Below, one piece after another: positions 17,291 through 26,267 of a stretch of 64,000 bases of DNA. The notes beneath the pieces are model-generated. The model saw only the letters and a program-made list of their open reading frames with translations. It was not told where the DNA came from and searched no databases. Source of the stretch: Thauera sp. JM12B12. Lineage in GTDB: Bacteria; Pseudomonadota; Gammaproteobacteria; Burkholderiales; Rhodocyclaceae. Both the position numbers and the translations under genes were made by a program. Positions within the stretch are counted from its first letter, which is position 1, and each line of letters starts with the position of its first letter. Location of the stretch: positions 2,170,001-2,234,000 of the forward strand of contig NZ_CP154859.1 of assembly GCF_039614725.1 (NCBI RefSeq). The letters run 5' to 3'.

Positions 17291-18369
17291 GCGCTCACTC
17301 CTTCGGCGACGGGGTAATCGGTGTAGCCCGCGGCGCCCGGCGTGTACAGGGTTCGGCGGTCGAAGCGGGCGAGCGCCAGCCCCTCTCGCAGACGGCGCAC
17401 GAGATCGGGGTTGCCGATGAAGTCGCGCGCGAAGGACACCGCCTCGCCCTGCCCGGCCTGGAGCGAAGCCTCGGCCGCAGCGGCGTCGAAGCCGTCGTTG
17501 AGGATCAGGTTGCCGTCGAAGCCCGCGCGGGCGAGCGCGAAGGCATCGACGCCGAGCGTCTCGGCGCGCATCACGTGCGCGTAGGCCAGGTCCATGTCCT
17601 TCACCTGGCGCAGCAGCTCGGCATGGGTGGCGACGGTGTCGTCGTCCTGGATGTCGTTGTAGCTGTTGCCGACGCGAAAGCGCAGGCCCACGCGTCCGGC
17701 GCCGATTGCCGCGGCCATCGCCTGCAGGCACTCGGCCACGAATCGCACCCGATTGGCTACGCTGCCGCCATAGGCGTCGGTGCGCTGGTTGGTGCCCGAG
17801 CACATGAACTGCATCGGCAGGTAGCCGCTGGTGCAGTGCAGCTCGACGCCGTCGAAGCCGGCCTCGCGGGCCTTGATCGCGGCCTGCGCATGTTCCGCCA
17901 CCACGGCGCGCACCTCATTGGTGGAGAGCGCGCGCGGCGTGTCGTAGGGCTGCATGCCGGCGCTGTCGGTGAACACCTCGCCCGCCGCGCGGAGCGCCGA
18001 CGGTGCGACGGTGGCCACGCCCTCGCCCTTGATGTGGTGGCTGCCGATGCGGCCGCCGTGCATGACCTGCAGCACGATGCATCCGCCGCGCGCATGCACG
18101 GCATCGGTCACCTTGCGCCAGCCGGCGATCTGCGCGGCAGTGGCGATCCCGGGCTGACGGCAGTAGGCCTGGCCCTCGGCGCTCGGCCAGGTGCCCTCGG
18201 CGACGATCAGGCCGGCCTCGGCGCGCTGGGCGTAGTACTCGACCATCAGCTCGCCGGGCACGCCCTGCGCATCGGCGCGGTTGCGCGTCATCGGTGCCAT
18301 CACGATGCGGTTGGCGAGCTCGAGCTCACCCATCCGCGTCGGGCTGAAGAGGCGGGAAAGCGCTGCCAT
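17287..18369 (-). CDS. Old Yellow Enzyme-family NADH:flavin oxidoreductase
   Basis: A 360-residue FMN ene-reductase-like TIM barrel (LFSPTRMGELELANRIVMAP at the N-terminus, GGS at 201-203, GNPDLVRRLREGLAL at the C-terminus). The substrate-anion-binding pair, normally His-x-x-Asn or His-x-x-His, is H178-C-T-S181 here, so the second ligand is a serine. Tyr183 in GYL is kept. The gene lies between an SDR (8 bp upstream) and a MaoC hydratase (4-bp overlap). It plausibly reduces a C=C bond of an enone or enoyl intermediate; dienoyl-CoA or ketosteroid reduction are both possible. Confidence 0.87.
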   Translation of the reverse strand: MAALSRLFSPTRMGELELANRIVMAPMTRNRADAQGVPGELMVEYYAQRAEAGLIVAEGTWPSAEGQAYCRQPGIATAAQIAGWRKVTDAVHARGGCIVLQVMHGGRIGSHHIKGEGVATVAPSALRAAGEVFTDSAGMQPYDTPRALSTNEVRAVVAEHAQAAIKAREAGFDGVELHCTSGYLPMQFMCSGTNQRTDAYGGSVANRVRFVAECLQAMAAAIGAGRVGLRFRVGNSYNDIQDDDTVATHAELLRQVKDMDLAYAHVMRAETLGVDAFALARAGFDGNLILNDGFDAAAAEASLQAGQGEAVSFARDFIGNPDLVRRLREGLALARFDRRTLYTPGAAGYTDYPVAEGVSA

Positions 18370-18377
18370 GGCGGCGC

Positions 18378-19145
18378 TCACAGCGCGGTGACCAGCACCG
18401 ACGAACGGCCGCCGTCGACCGGCAGGCTGGCACCGGTGATGTAGGACGCCTCGTCGCTGGCGAGGAACAGGATCGCGTTGGCGAGTTCCTCCGGCTGGCC
18501 CACGCGGCCCATCGGGATCAGCTTTTCGGTGTTCCTGCGCGAAGCCTCGTCGGCCAGCATGCCGGCGGTCGCAGGCGTTTCCACCACGGCGGGGATCACC
18601 ACGTTGACGCGGATGCCGTGCGGCGCGCCTTCGGCCGCGGCCGCGCGCGAGAAATTGTCGATGGCCGCCTTGGCCGCCGAATAGCCCGCCATCCAGGGCG
18701 TGCCGAGCTGGCCGCAGATCGAGGACACGTTGACGATCGCGCCGCCCTTGCCCTTCATCAGGCGCATCGCGGTGCGCGTGCCCCAGAAGGTGCCATCGAC
18801 CGAGGTGGAGAAGTTGGCATGCCAGTCGGCGGTGCTCATCTCCTCGATGCTGCCCCAGGTGTAGGCCATGGCGTTGTTCACCAGCACGTCGAGCCGGCCG
18901 TGGCGCTGCGCCGCGGCCTCGAGCGCGGCGGTGAAGCCGGCCTCGTCGCTGACGTCCGCCACCACCGCCTCGGCCTTGCCGCCGGCGGCGACGATGCCGG
19001 CGACGACCGCATCCAGCGGTTCGCGGCGCCGGCCGCAGACCACGACGGTTGCGCCTTCCTGCGCCAGCCGCTGCGCGGTGGCTGCGCCGATCCCGCTGCC
19101 ACCGCCCGTCACGAACGCCACCTTGCCCTGCATACGATCTGCCAT
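18378..19145 (-). CDS. Short-chain dehydrogenase/reductase (SDR)
   Basis: A 255-residue SDR with TGGGSGIG at residues 12-19, Ser in NVSSICG and Tyr/Lys in GYSAAKAA. C-terminal features are YITGASLPVDGGRSS. The start at 19145 has AGGAG 8 bp upstream. It is the first gene of the run SDR-OYE-MaoC-etfB-etfA, with tight spacing. An exact island operator (19282-19300) sits 137 bp upstream. It probably oxidises a hydroxyl of a cyclic or acyl-CoA intermediate; the exact substrate is not readable. Confidence 0.9.
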   Translation of the reverse strand: MADRMQGKVAFVTGGGSGIGAATAQRLAQEGATVVVCGRRREPLDAVVAGIVAAGGKAEAVVADVSDEAGFTAALEAAAQRHGRLDVLVNNAMAYTWGSIEEMSTADWHANFSTSVDGTFWGTRTAMRLMKGKGGAIVNVSSICGQLGTPWMAGYSAAKAAIDNFSRAAAAEGAPHGIRVNVVIPAVVETPATAGMLADEASRRNTEKLIPMGRVGQPEELANAILFLASDEASYITGASLPVDGGRSSVLVTAL

Positions 19146-19281
19146 GTCCTGTCTCCTCGTGGCTGGCGCCGCGACTGGCGCGGCGCGTGAGTTGTGATTG
19201 CGCGGCCCGCCTTGTCGGCAGGCCAGCCCGCCGGACCCGGCAAGCTGCTGATCCAAGGGTAGGAAAACCGCCCCCCGGCGC

Positions 19282-19300
19282 CATCGTCCGATGGGACTAG
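19282..19300 (-). promoter_or_regulatory. Shared operator motif
   Basis: CATCGTCCGATGGGACTAG lies 137 bp upstream of the SDR start at 19145. Eighteen of 19 bases are identical to the copy at 46012-46030 in front of the second DUF1329 gene. Confidence 0.78.
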
Positions 19301-19351
19301 CGGCAATGGACGAGCCCTTGGCGCGGCACGGAGGCAGGCCGCCAGGACAAA

Positions 19352-19384
19352 AAGGGCGGCAGCCCTTGCGAGCCTGCCGCCCTT
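19352..19384 (-). terminator. Rho-independent terminator after DUF1329
   Basis: AAGGGCGGCAG (19352-19362) pairs with CTGCCGCCCTT (19374-19384), and on the minus strand the stem is followed by TTTTT. It lies 19 bp past the DUF1329 stop at 19403. Confidence 0.85.
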
Positions 19385-19402
19385 CCGATGCTTCTCTCCG
19401 GA

Positions 19403-20788
19403 TCAGAGACCGGCCCGACGCGCAGCTTCCGGACCGAAGTCCTTGTCGCTCAGCTTGCCGGTGTTCAGCGTGTATCCGCCACGTTGCTCGTTCACCAGGT
19501 TGAAGGCCAGGTAGGTCCCGGTCTGCAGGTCGTGATAGAGGCCCACGCCCGCCTGCCAGGTGTTGGCTTCATAGGCGTAGAAGTAGTTCATCATCGAGGT
19601 CCGCCACAGGCCCCCGCGGGCGTCGTAGTTCTCCGCCATCTTCATCAGCCAGCTGTCCTCGTCGATGTACATGACGCGCTTGCCGTAAAGGTGACGGTAG
19701 CCTTCCTTGAGGTTGCCCTCGAGAACCCACACGCGATGCAGCTCGTAGCGCATGAACTCGGGATTGACGTGGCCGGGCTTGATGAGGTCCTCGTACTTCA
19801 CGTCCGGCGAGTGCAGCCGGTAGGTGTTGTAGGGGATGTAGAGCTCGCGCTTGCCGACGATCTTCCAGTCGAAGCGCTCGGGCGTCCCGTTGAACAGGCG
19901 CACCTCATCCACCGTGATCGATCCGCCGGTACCCGGGAAAGACATGTCGAAGCCGTAGCCGGGCGACTGCCGGACACGGCGCGTGCCCGGGTCGTAACGC
20001 CAGCTCTGGCGCGGCGCCGCCTTGTGGTTCCAGAACTCCATGCCGGTGTTGATCTCACCCTTGTCGCGCTCGGGGAGCAGCGTCTCGTTCAGGTAGAAGG
20101 ACGACTGGCGACCCTCGGTGGTGCTGGTGCGCTTGCCCGGCTCGAGGTGGGGTGCGAAGTTGCGCGACTTCACCCGTCCCCAGTTCACCTTGCCGTCCGC
20201 GAGTACATAGGCGTTGTCCGAGATCAGCTCCTCGGTATACGGACGGTAGGTGAAGATCGACGAGGTCCACAGCAGCTCGAGACCGGTCTTGGGAAAGGGG
20301 AACAGGATGCCCCCGGTCGTCGCGATGACGCCCTCGCCCTCGTCTACGAGCTCGGCCTTCTCGGCATTCTCGCGGGTGACCGCGCAGACGGCATCCGGGA
20401 AGCGGAAGTCGCGCCGGCTCTGATAGACCGGCATGCGAAAGGTCTCCGGATACTTCTGGAAAAGCGCCTTCTGCCCGTCGGAGAGACGATTCGCGTACTG
20501 CGCCATGTTCGCGGCAGTGATCACGAACAGCGGCTTGTCCTCAGGATAGGGGTCGACCGGATGGCCCCCCGTACCCTTGAAGTCGACGTGCGGCGGCTTG
20601 CCCAGCCACTTCCCGCTCCACTCGGGAATCGTGCCATCGGCATTGCCGGCGCGCTCGGCGCCGACGCAGGTCAGGTCCTTGCCCAGGCGGGCGATCTCTT
20701 CGGCCGTGGCCTTGGCCTGCAGCGCAGGCGCGTGCAGCAGGGACGCTGCGGTGACGGCGAACAGCAGCCCAGTGATCTTTCCATTCAT
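19403..20788 (-). CDS. DUF1329 periplasmic protein (copy 1)
   Basis: A 461-residue exported protein with a signal peptide (about residues 1-25, ...APALQA-KA). It belongs to DUF1329, a LolA/LolB-like lipoprotein-binding fold family that is nearly always encoded beside DUF1302 proteins. Recognisable family segments are LGKDLTCVGAERAGNADGTI, FKYP-type FPKTGLELLWTS, and WRYDPGTRRVRQSPGYGFDM. The start at 20788 has CAGGAG upstream. It lies 19 bp after the DUF1302 stop, forming a two-gene operon ended by the 19352 hairpin. Such pairs are associated with handling hydrophobic substrates across the outer membrane; the biochemical role is not established. Confidence 0.9.
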   Translation of the reverse strand: MNGKITGLLFAVTAASLLHAPALQAKATAEEIARLGKDLTCVGAERAGNADGTIPEWSGKWLGKPPHVDFKGTGGHPVDPYPEDKPLFVITAANMAQYANRLSDGQKALFQKYPETFRMPVYQSRRDFRFPDAVCAVTRENAEKAELVDEGEGVIATTGGILFPFPKTGLELLWTSSIFTYRPYTEELISDNAYVLADGKVNWGRVKSRNFAPHLEPGKRTSTTEGRQSSFYLNETLLPERDKGEINTGMEFWNHKAAPRQSWRYDPGTRRVRQSPGYGFDMSFPGTGGSITVDEVRLFNGTPERFDWKIVGKRELYIPYNTYRLHSPDVKYEDLIKPGHVNPEFMRYELHRVWVLEGNLKEGYRHLYGKRVMYIDEDSWLMKMAENYDARGGLWRTSMMNYFYAYEANTWQAGVGLYHDLQTGTYLAFNLVNEQRGGYTLNTGKLSDKDFGPEAARRAGL

Positions 20789-20807
20789 CGTGTTCGACTC
20801 CTGAGGC

Positions 20808-22472
20808 TCAGAAGGTGTATTTGGCATTGAAGGAAACGTAGTCGCGGTCGGCCAGGTTGCGCTGATGCACGAGACTGGGCGAACCGAGGTAGTTCACCCA
20901 GGTCAGGCCGAGAGACAGGTTCCCGAGGTACTTGAAGTCGGCGCCCAGCGTGAGCCGCTTCTCGTCACGCCCCATGCCCGAATAGGCGCTGCCCTGGACG
21001 TTCTGCGTCCAGATCGCGCGCGTGCTCAGGTCCCAGCCGCTGAAGATGCTCGGGTAATCGAAGATCGCGCCGAGGCCGACCACGGTCGAGCCACGGGTCT
21101 GGCCGTCGTATTCGTAGTTGGAGAAGGTGCCGTTCTGGCCCGGCAGACCGCCGGAGACCGTCAAGGCATCGACGCCGGTGATGCGCTGGTGCACGATTTC
21201 GCCCATCAGCGTGGTCTGGTGTGCAAGCTTGCTCGGACCGAGGATATAGATTGCGTTGAGGTTGCCCTGCAGGTAGCTGCCGCGGGCAGGCGCGCCGTTG
21301 TCCAGATACACGGGCGCACCGTCGCGATAGCTGAGGTCGCCACCGAATTGCACGGAGTCACCGATCTTGCTGCTGAGGCTGATCCCGGTCAGCTTGATGT
21401 CGTCGAAATAGCCGAGCTTGAAGTAAGGCGTGCTTCCCGGGGATGCCTCGCGACCGAAGCGCGAGAACGAGGAGTAGTTCGTCGTGCCGGTGAAGTCGAA
21501 CAACAGCGCACCGACACGATCGTGGTATCGATAATGGAACAGCCCCATCTCGAGCGCGTCGCTGAGTTGATAGCGCAGACCGAGACCCCACTGGCCGGAA
21601 TCCCGGGGCTTGATCTCGCCGGCGAAGTTCGCGACCCGGAAGCTGTTGTCCGGAAGGTTGGAGATCACCCCCGGAGCCAGACGCATGAACTCCGCACCCG
21701 GTCCGAAGAAATCGCTGCCGAAGAAGTCCCCAACCGGATTGAGGCGGGTCTCTTCCCATTTGTACTGGTAATAGCCGGTGAGGCTGAGCGCATCCGTAAG
21801 CGTCAGGGTCGCCGACAGCTGGCCGACCGGGAGGTAGGACTCCTTCGCCTCGGTGCCGGGCACGTTGAACTTGGTGGCATCCACCGGCAACTGGCCCTGG
21901 CTGATGTTGGGCCAGAACAGGCTCTCGCCCCAGGCCACGACGTGACGGCCAAGCTTCAGCGACAGGTACTGGTCGTTGCCGACGACCCAGTTGCCGTAGA
22001 CGAAGGCATCCAGAAGCTGGGCGTCCTGGCCGCTGCGCTCGCGGGTCTTGGCGACGAACTCGTTCGCGGGACCGATCTTGTTGACCGTCGTCGGTGAGTC
22101 GTTGTCATTGCTGCTGCGATAGACCGCGTCATAGAAGATGTTGCCGCGCAACATGGCGCCGACGTTGTCGTGCTTCAGACGAAGCTCGCCCAGGGCACTG
22201 GCGCGGTTGTTAACCAGCGCACCGCGCTTGAAGTTGCGCGTCGCATCATCGCTGTTGAGGTCGTTGAGGTATTCGCCGGACGGCCGTGACGTGCGCGCCG
22301 ACGCCGTGTAGGAAAGCGTCAACGACGAGTCGAGCGTGGTGTCCTCGCCCAGGTAAATGGTCTCCGCCGCGTGGGCGCCACTGCCGATGAGGGCAATCGC
22401 GAGCGGAAGCGCTCGAAACGCCAGCCCCCGCAGCGGACCCGCCCCCTCGCGGACAGGTGTCGAAAGTCTCAT
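20808..22472 (-). CDS. DUF1302 outer-membrane beta-barrel protein (copy 1)
   Basis: A 554-residue protein with a signal peptide ending GSGAHA-AE. Alternating amphipathic strands run throughout and it has a terminal phenylalanine (…FNAKYTF), the outer-membrane insertion signature. Family landmarks are LKLGRHVVAWGESLFWPN and GQWGLGLRYQ. DUF1302 proteins are thought to be channels for hydrophobic compounds. AAGGAG precedes the ATG. An island operator copy (22574-22592) lies 102 bp upstream. It pairs with the DUF1329 gene downstream; copy 2 of the pair at 42830-45882 has the opposite gene order. Confidence 0.9.
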   Translation of the reverse strand: MRLSTPVREGAGPLRGLAFRALPLAIALIGSGAHAAETIYLGEDTTLDSSLTLSYTASARTSRPSGEYLNDLNSDDATRNFKRGALVNNRASALGELRLKHDNVGAMLRGNIFYDAVYRSSNDNDSPTTVNKIGPANEFVAKTRERSGQDAQLLDAFVYGNWVVGNDQYLSLKLGRHVVAWGESLFWPNISQGQLPVDATKFNVPGTEAKESYLPVGQLSATLTLTDALSLTGYYQYKWEETRLNPVGDFFGSDFFGPGAEFMRLAPGVISNLPDNSFRVANFAGEIKPRDSGQWGLGLRYQLSDALEMGLFHYRYHDRVGALLFDFTGTTNYSSFSRFGREASPGSTPYFKLGYFDDIKLTGISLSSKIGDSVQFGGDLSYRDGAPVYLDNGAPARGSYLQGNLNAIYILGPSKLAHQTTLMGEIVHQRITGVDALTVSGGLPGQNGTFSNYEYDGQTRGSTVVGLGAIFDYPSIFSGWDLSTRAIWTQNVQGSAYSGMGRDEKRLTLGADFKYLGNLSLGLTWVNYLGSPSLVHQRNLADRDYVSFNAKYTF

Positions 22473-22573
22473 ACCCTTGCTCCTTTCTTAGAGTTTTGTT
22501 CCGGATGGAAACTGCAGCCCGCGACGCAGCGCGCACGGGCACTACGGAAGCTGCCCGCGTGACATGCACGGAG

Positions 22574-22592
22574 CATCGACCATTCGGACTAC
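22574..22592 (-). promoter_or_regulatory. Shared operator motif
   Basis: CATCGACCATTCGGACTAC matches the island consensus with one core change. It lies 102 bp upstream of the DUF1302 start at 22472, in the 187-bp gap after the reductase gene, implying that DUF1302-DUF1329 has its own promoter. Confidence 0.68.
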
Positions 22593-22659
22593 GCGACGAG
22601 AATTGGCGCAGGGAGGCACCGCCGACCCTCCAGGGGGCCGGCATGCGAACCCGTGCGGA

Positions 22660-23703
22660 TTAGCCCGGGAAGCGGACCTTGACGCGCTCGGTGGTGGGAA
22701 GCGCCTGGCAGCTCAGCGTCCAGCGCTTGGCGAGGTCCTTGGCGTCGAGCACTTCGTTGTGGCGCAGATGGACCTCGCCCTCGACGACCTGGCACATGCA
22801 CGAGGCGCACATGCCGGCCTGGCAGGAATGCGGCGCGTTGATGCCGGCCTTGAGCGCGGCATCGAGCAGGGTCTCGGTGCCGCCGACCTCGAGCGTGTAG
22901 AGCTCGCCGTCGAGCTCCATCTCGACGGTGGCGCGCTCGACCGTCGCGGCCGGCGCGGGCGCCGCGGCATTGATGGCGGCGACGTCCTCCTCGTCGGGGA
23001 GCGACACGAAGCGCTCGACGTGGACCTGCTCGCCCGGCATGCCTGCCTTCTCCAGCGCCGACACCATGGCGTCCATGAACAGGCCGGGGCCGCAGATGAA
23101 GGCCTGCGCCTGCGCCCACGGCCGGGCAAGCTCGGCCAGCTGCGCGACCGAGGGCACGCCCTGCACCGAATCGAGCCAGTGGATGACCTGCAGCCGGGCC
23201 GGGTGCGCCGCGGCGAGCGCGTTGAGCTCGTCACGGAAGATCACCGAGCGCTCGTCGCGGTTGGCGTACAGCAGCCGGATCCGCCCCTGGCCATGCGCGA
23301 GCGCCGAGCGAAGGATGGAGAACACCGGCGTGATGCCGCTGCCGCCCGCGCACAGCAGGAAGTCACCCTGCAGCGAGGCGGGTGTGAACACCCCCGCCGG
23401 CGCCATGACCTCGAGCGTGTCGCCGGCGCGCACGTGGTCGCATACCCAGTTCGAGCCGCGACCATCCTTCACCCGCTTCACCGTCACCCGCAGGTGCGCA
23501 TCGAGCGTCGGTGCGCTCGACATCGAATAGCAGCGCGGCAGATGACGCCCCAGCACCGGCAGGCGCAGGGTCAGGAACTGGCCGGGGCGGTACTTGAAGG
23601 TCTCGGCCAGCTCGGGCGGCACCTCGAACACGACCGACCTGGCGTCGTGCGTCTCCTCGGTCACCGCCCTCACCTTGAGGGCGTGGTAGCGCTGGGTTGT
23701 CAT
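22660..23703 (-). CDS. KshB-like ferredoxin-NAD(P)H reductase of an oxygenase system
   Basis: A 347-residue reductase with an N-terminal FAD domain (about 10-105; RPGQFLTLRL and RCYSMSSAP), a nucleotide-binding domain (LLCAGGSGITPVFSI; FICGPGLFMDAM) and a C-terminal plant-type 2Fe-2S domain with C294-x4-C299-x2-C302-x29-C332. The stretch HNEVLDAKDLAKRWTLSCQ strongly recalls KshB, the reductase of 3-ketosteroid 9-alpha-hydroxylase; PaaE/HmpX reductases share the architecture. It lies 31 bp after the HsaA-like monooxygenase. The likely partner is the KshA-like Rieske oxygenase at 49095, as no other terminal oxygenase is in the window. Confidence 0.88.
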   Translation of the reverse strand: MTTQRYHALKVRAVTEETHDARSVVFEVPPELAETFKYRPGQFLTLRLPVLGRHLPRCYSMSSAPTLDAHLRVTVKRVKDGRGSNWVCDHVRAGDTLEVMAPAGVFTPASLQGDFLLCAGGSGITPVFSILRSALAHGQGRIRLLYANRDERSVIFRDELNALAAAHPARLQVIHWLDSVQGVPSVAQLAELARPWAQAQAFICGPGLFMDAMVSALEKAGMPGEQVHVERFVSLPDEEDVAAINAAAPAPAATVERATVEMELDGELYTLEVGGTETLLDAALKAGINAPHSCQAGMCASCMCQVVEGEVHLRHNEVLDAKDLAKRWTLSCQALPTTERVKVRFPG

Positions 23704-23734
23704 CGTGCGCGGCTCTCCCTGGGCGGCCAGTCGG

Positions 23735-24958
23735 TCAGATGTACGGATCGGCGTTGGGCAGGCCGAGCATGACCGCGCCGTACGCGCGTGCGTACGCGTC
23801 GGTGTTGTTGGCGATGTGGCCGCGCGCCTGGTGAATGTCGCGGAACACGCGCTCGATCGGGTTGCTCTTGTAGGTGCCCGATGCTGCGCACGCACGCATC
23901 AGCTCGCTGGCCGCGGTCGCGCATTGCTTGGGCACCTGCGAGGCCTGGGCGCGCTGCAGCAGGCGCTCTTCCACCGGCATGCGCTCGCCGGTGCGGGCGC
24001 ACTCGACGATGCGGGCGTAGTTGCGGAACAGCACCAGCTTGAGCTGGTCGGTGGTCATCATCGCCTCCGACACCGCTTGCTGCGCATTGACGTCCTCGGC
24101 GGTCTTGGCGCCGTGCTTGCCGACGTGGGCCGCCGCGCGCTCGCGGAAGTGGGCGATGGCGCCATCGAGCGCGCCGATGCAGGCCGACGACACCGCACGC
24201 TGGAACACCTGGGTGAAGGGGATCTTGTACACCCAGCCCGGGTTGGTCTGGCGGCCGGGGCAGCCGGCGTCGCTGTGGTCGTTGGTGCGGTGCGTGCGGT
24301 GCTCGGGCACGAAGCAGCCGTCGACCACGATGTCATGGCTGCCGGTGGCGCGCAGGCCGAGCACGTCCCAGTTCTTCTCGATGCGGAAGTCCGACTTCGG
24401 CAGCAGGAAGGTGGTGTGCTCCAGCACGCCCGAGCCGTCCTTCTTCGGCAGCAGGCCGCCGAGGAAGATCCACTCGCAGTGCTCCACGCCGCTCGAGAAG
24501 CCCCAGCGCCCGGAGAAGCGATAGCCGCCCTCCACCGCCTCGGCCTTGCCGGTGGGCATGTAGGTCGAGGCGATCAGCACGCCGGTGTCCTTGGCCCAGA
24601 CGTCCAGCTGCGCCTGCTCGGGAAACAGCGGCAGCTGCCAGTTATGCACGCCGATCACGCCGTAGATCCAGGCGGTGGACATGCAGCCCTCGGCAAGTGC
24701 CATCTGCACGCGGTAGAACACGCGCGGGTCGAGCTCGTAGCCGCCGAAGCGCTTGGGCTGCAGCACGCGGAACAGGCCCGCTTCCTTCATCTCCTGCACG
24801 GTCTCGACCGGCACCATCCCGGCGGCCTCGGCAGCGCGTGCACGCTCAGCCAGCCGCGGGGCCATCGCCCTGGCGCGAGCCACCAGCTCGACCGCCTCCG
24901 GCGTCATGTAATCTTCGGCCAGAATGCCGAGAACCTGATCCTTGTCCATTGCGCCCAT
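23735..24958 (-). CDS. HsaA-like flavin-dependent monooxygenase (acyl-CoA dehydrogenase fold)
   Basis: A 407-residue protein with the acyl-CoA dehydrogenase fold but of the two-component flavin monooxygenase group. Landmarks shared with HsaA (hydroxylase of the seco-steroid phenol) include GVIGVHNWQLPLF, WGFSSGVEHCEW, VLGLRATGSHDIVVDGCFVP, and the C-terminal RVFRDIHQARGHIANNTDAY. The family hydroxylates phenols using reduced flavin supplied by a separate reductase; no HsaB-type small flavin reductase is adjacent. The start at 24958 is chosen for GGAGG at 8-bp spacing; ATG 24964 and 24949 are alternatives. An island operator lies 92 bp upstream. Confidence 0.86.
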   Translation of the reverse strand: MGAMDKDQVLGILAEDYMTPEAVELVARARAMAPRLAERARAAEAAGMVPVETVQEMKEAGLFRVLQPKRFGGYELDPRVFYRVQMALAEGCMSTAWIYGVIGVHNWQLPLFPEQAQLDVWAKDTGVLIASTYMPTGKAEAVEGGYRFSGRWGFSSGVEHCEWIFLGGLLPKKDGSGVLEHTTFLLPKSDFRIEKNWDVLGLRATGSHDIVVDGCFVPEHRTHRTNDHSDAGCPGRQTNPGWVYKIPFTQVFQRAVSSACIGALDGAIAHFRERAAAHVGKHGAKTAEDVNAQQAVSEAMMTTDQLKLVLFRNYARIVECARTGERMPVEERLLQRAQASQVPKQCATAASELMRACAASGTYKSNPIERVFRDIHQARGHIANNTDAYARAYGAVMLGLPNADPYI

Positions 24959-25049
24959 CTCCATGACCTCCGTGATCGCCAACCAAGGCGTTTTTCGGGT
25001 GAAATCCGTGCTGCGATGGACGCAATGTTCCACACCGCACGCCGGCCAT

Positions 25050-25068
25050 CATCGTCTGAATGGACTAA
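25050..25068 (-). promoter_or_regulatory. Shared operator motif
   Basis: CATCGTCTGAATGGACTAA, one mismatch in the core, lies 92 bp upstream of the HsaA-like gene. It faces the divergent copy at 25178-25196. Confidence 0.72.
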
Positions 25069-25177
25069 CGTAAATGGCTGACCGATATAGCTTCTTTCCC
25101 TTTTGCTGCACGCACCTGCAGCAATTTCCGGGTGCCGGGCCCGGGGTCGCGGCGGGCGTCTGCATCATGAGCGCACC

Positions 25178-25196
25178 GTAACCCTTTTGGACGATG
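25178..25196 (+). promoter_or_regulatory. Shared operator motif, divergent copy
   Basis: GTAACCCTTTTGGACGATG is the consensus read in plus-strand gene orientation (TTAGTCC-N4-GGACGATG), 82 bp upstream of the YCF48-like gene at 25278. Together with 25050-25068 each of the two divergent transcripts has its own properly oriented copy. Confidence 0.65.
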
Positions 25197-25277
25197 CCCC
25201 CCCGCGCCAAGCGCCAATAATGGCCGGACCTTGCTGCACCTCGCCGGTCGGCATCCCGAAACACACAGGAGACGCCC

Positions 25278-26267
25278 ATGCTCGCCCCCGTCGGCATGGC
25301 CATGGCATTGATCGTCACGGCCGCCAGCATTTATTCGTTCTCACCCCGGCATGTGCCGCCGCTGCAGGAGACACGCATCCCGGTCGACCGCATGCAGCTC
25401 ACCACCATCGAGCGCAGCAAGGCGGGCATCGTCGTCGCCGGCGAGCTCGGGTCCATCCTCGTCTCGTCCGACGACGGGCAGACGTGGAAGAAGGCGACCC
25501 TGTCGCAGGACCGCCAGGCCCTCATCACCCGCATCGTCTTCGCCGACCCTCAGCGCGGCATCGCCCTCGGGCATGAAGGCTGGATCCTGCGCACCGAGGA
25601 CGGCGGCCTGAGCTGGCAGGAGGCGCATTTCGACGAAGCCAATGGCGAGCCGCTGATGTCGGCACGCCAGCTGCCCAGCGGCGACTGGCTTGCCGTCGGC
25701 GCCTTCGGTCGCGTGCTCCGCTCCACCGACGACGGCAAGAGCTGGCAGGCCGATCCCCTGCCCGATCTCAGTGACTGGCACCTCAACGACATCGCGTCCT
25801 CCGCCGATGGCCAGCAGTGGCTGATCGTGGGCGAGGCGGGCACCGCGCTGCGCTCGGCGGATGGCGGGCAGACGTGGCAGGTGATCGAACCCTTCTATGA
25901 CGGCTCGCTGTATGGCGCGGTCCATCTGGGCGGAACGCACTGGGTCAGCTATGGCATGCGCGGCAACGTCTTCACTAGCGCCGACGGCGGGCTCTCATGG
26001 ACCGCGTCCGCCGTACCCGCGCCCATCTCGCTCTACGGCCACGCCCTGCTCCCCGATGGCGAACTGCTGCTGGTCGGCCAGGGCGGAATCGTGCTGTCGA
26101 GCAAGGACGACGGCAGGACGCTCACCATCGCCCGTCGCGAAGGGCGCGCCAGCCTGACCGACATCCTGGTTTCCGGCGATGGGCGCTGGATGCTCTCGAG
26201 CGACGGTGGCCTTCAGCTGCGCGCCCCGACCGCCGCCAACACCACCCAGAAAGATGGAGCCGCATGA
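25278..26267 (+). CDS. YCF48-like beta-propeller protein, exported
   Basis: A 329-residue protein with an N-terminal hydrophobic signal or anchor (residues 5-22). Repeated blades carry the sialidase/YCF48 pattern SxDGGxxW: SSDDGQTWKKA, TEDGGLSWQEA, STDDGKSWQAD, SADGGQTWQVI, SADGGLSWTAS. Homologues sit next to MMPL/RND permeases and DUF1302/DUF1329 pairs in hydrophobic-substrate clusters and are presumed periplasmic accessory proteins. The ATG of the permease overlaps the stop (ATGA), so the two are coupled. AGGAG precedes the start. Confidence 0.86.
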   Translation: MLAPVGMAMALIVTAASIYSFSPRHVPPLQETRIPVDRMQLTTIERSKAGIVVAGELGSILVSSDDGQTWKKATLSQDRQALITRIVFADPQRGIALGHEGWILRTEDGGLSWQEAHFDEANGEPLMSARQLPSGDWLAVGAFGRVLRSTDDGKSWQADPLPDLSDWHLNDIASSADGQQWLIVGEAGTALRSADGGQTWQVIEPFYDGSLYGAVHLGGTHWVSYGMRGNVFTSADGGLSWTASAVPAPISLYGHALLPDGELLLVGQGGIVLSSKDDGRTLTIARREGRASLTDILVSGDGRWMLSSDGGLQLRAPTAANTTQKDGAA

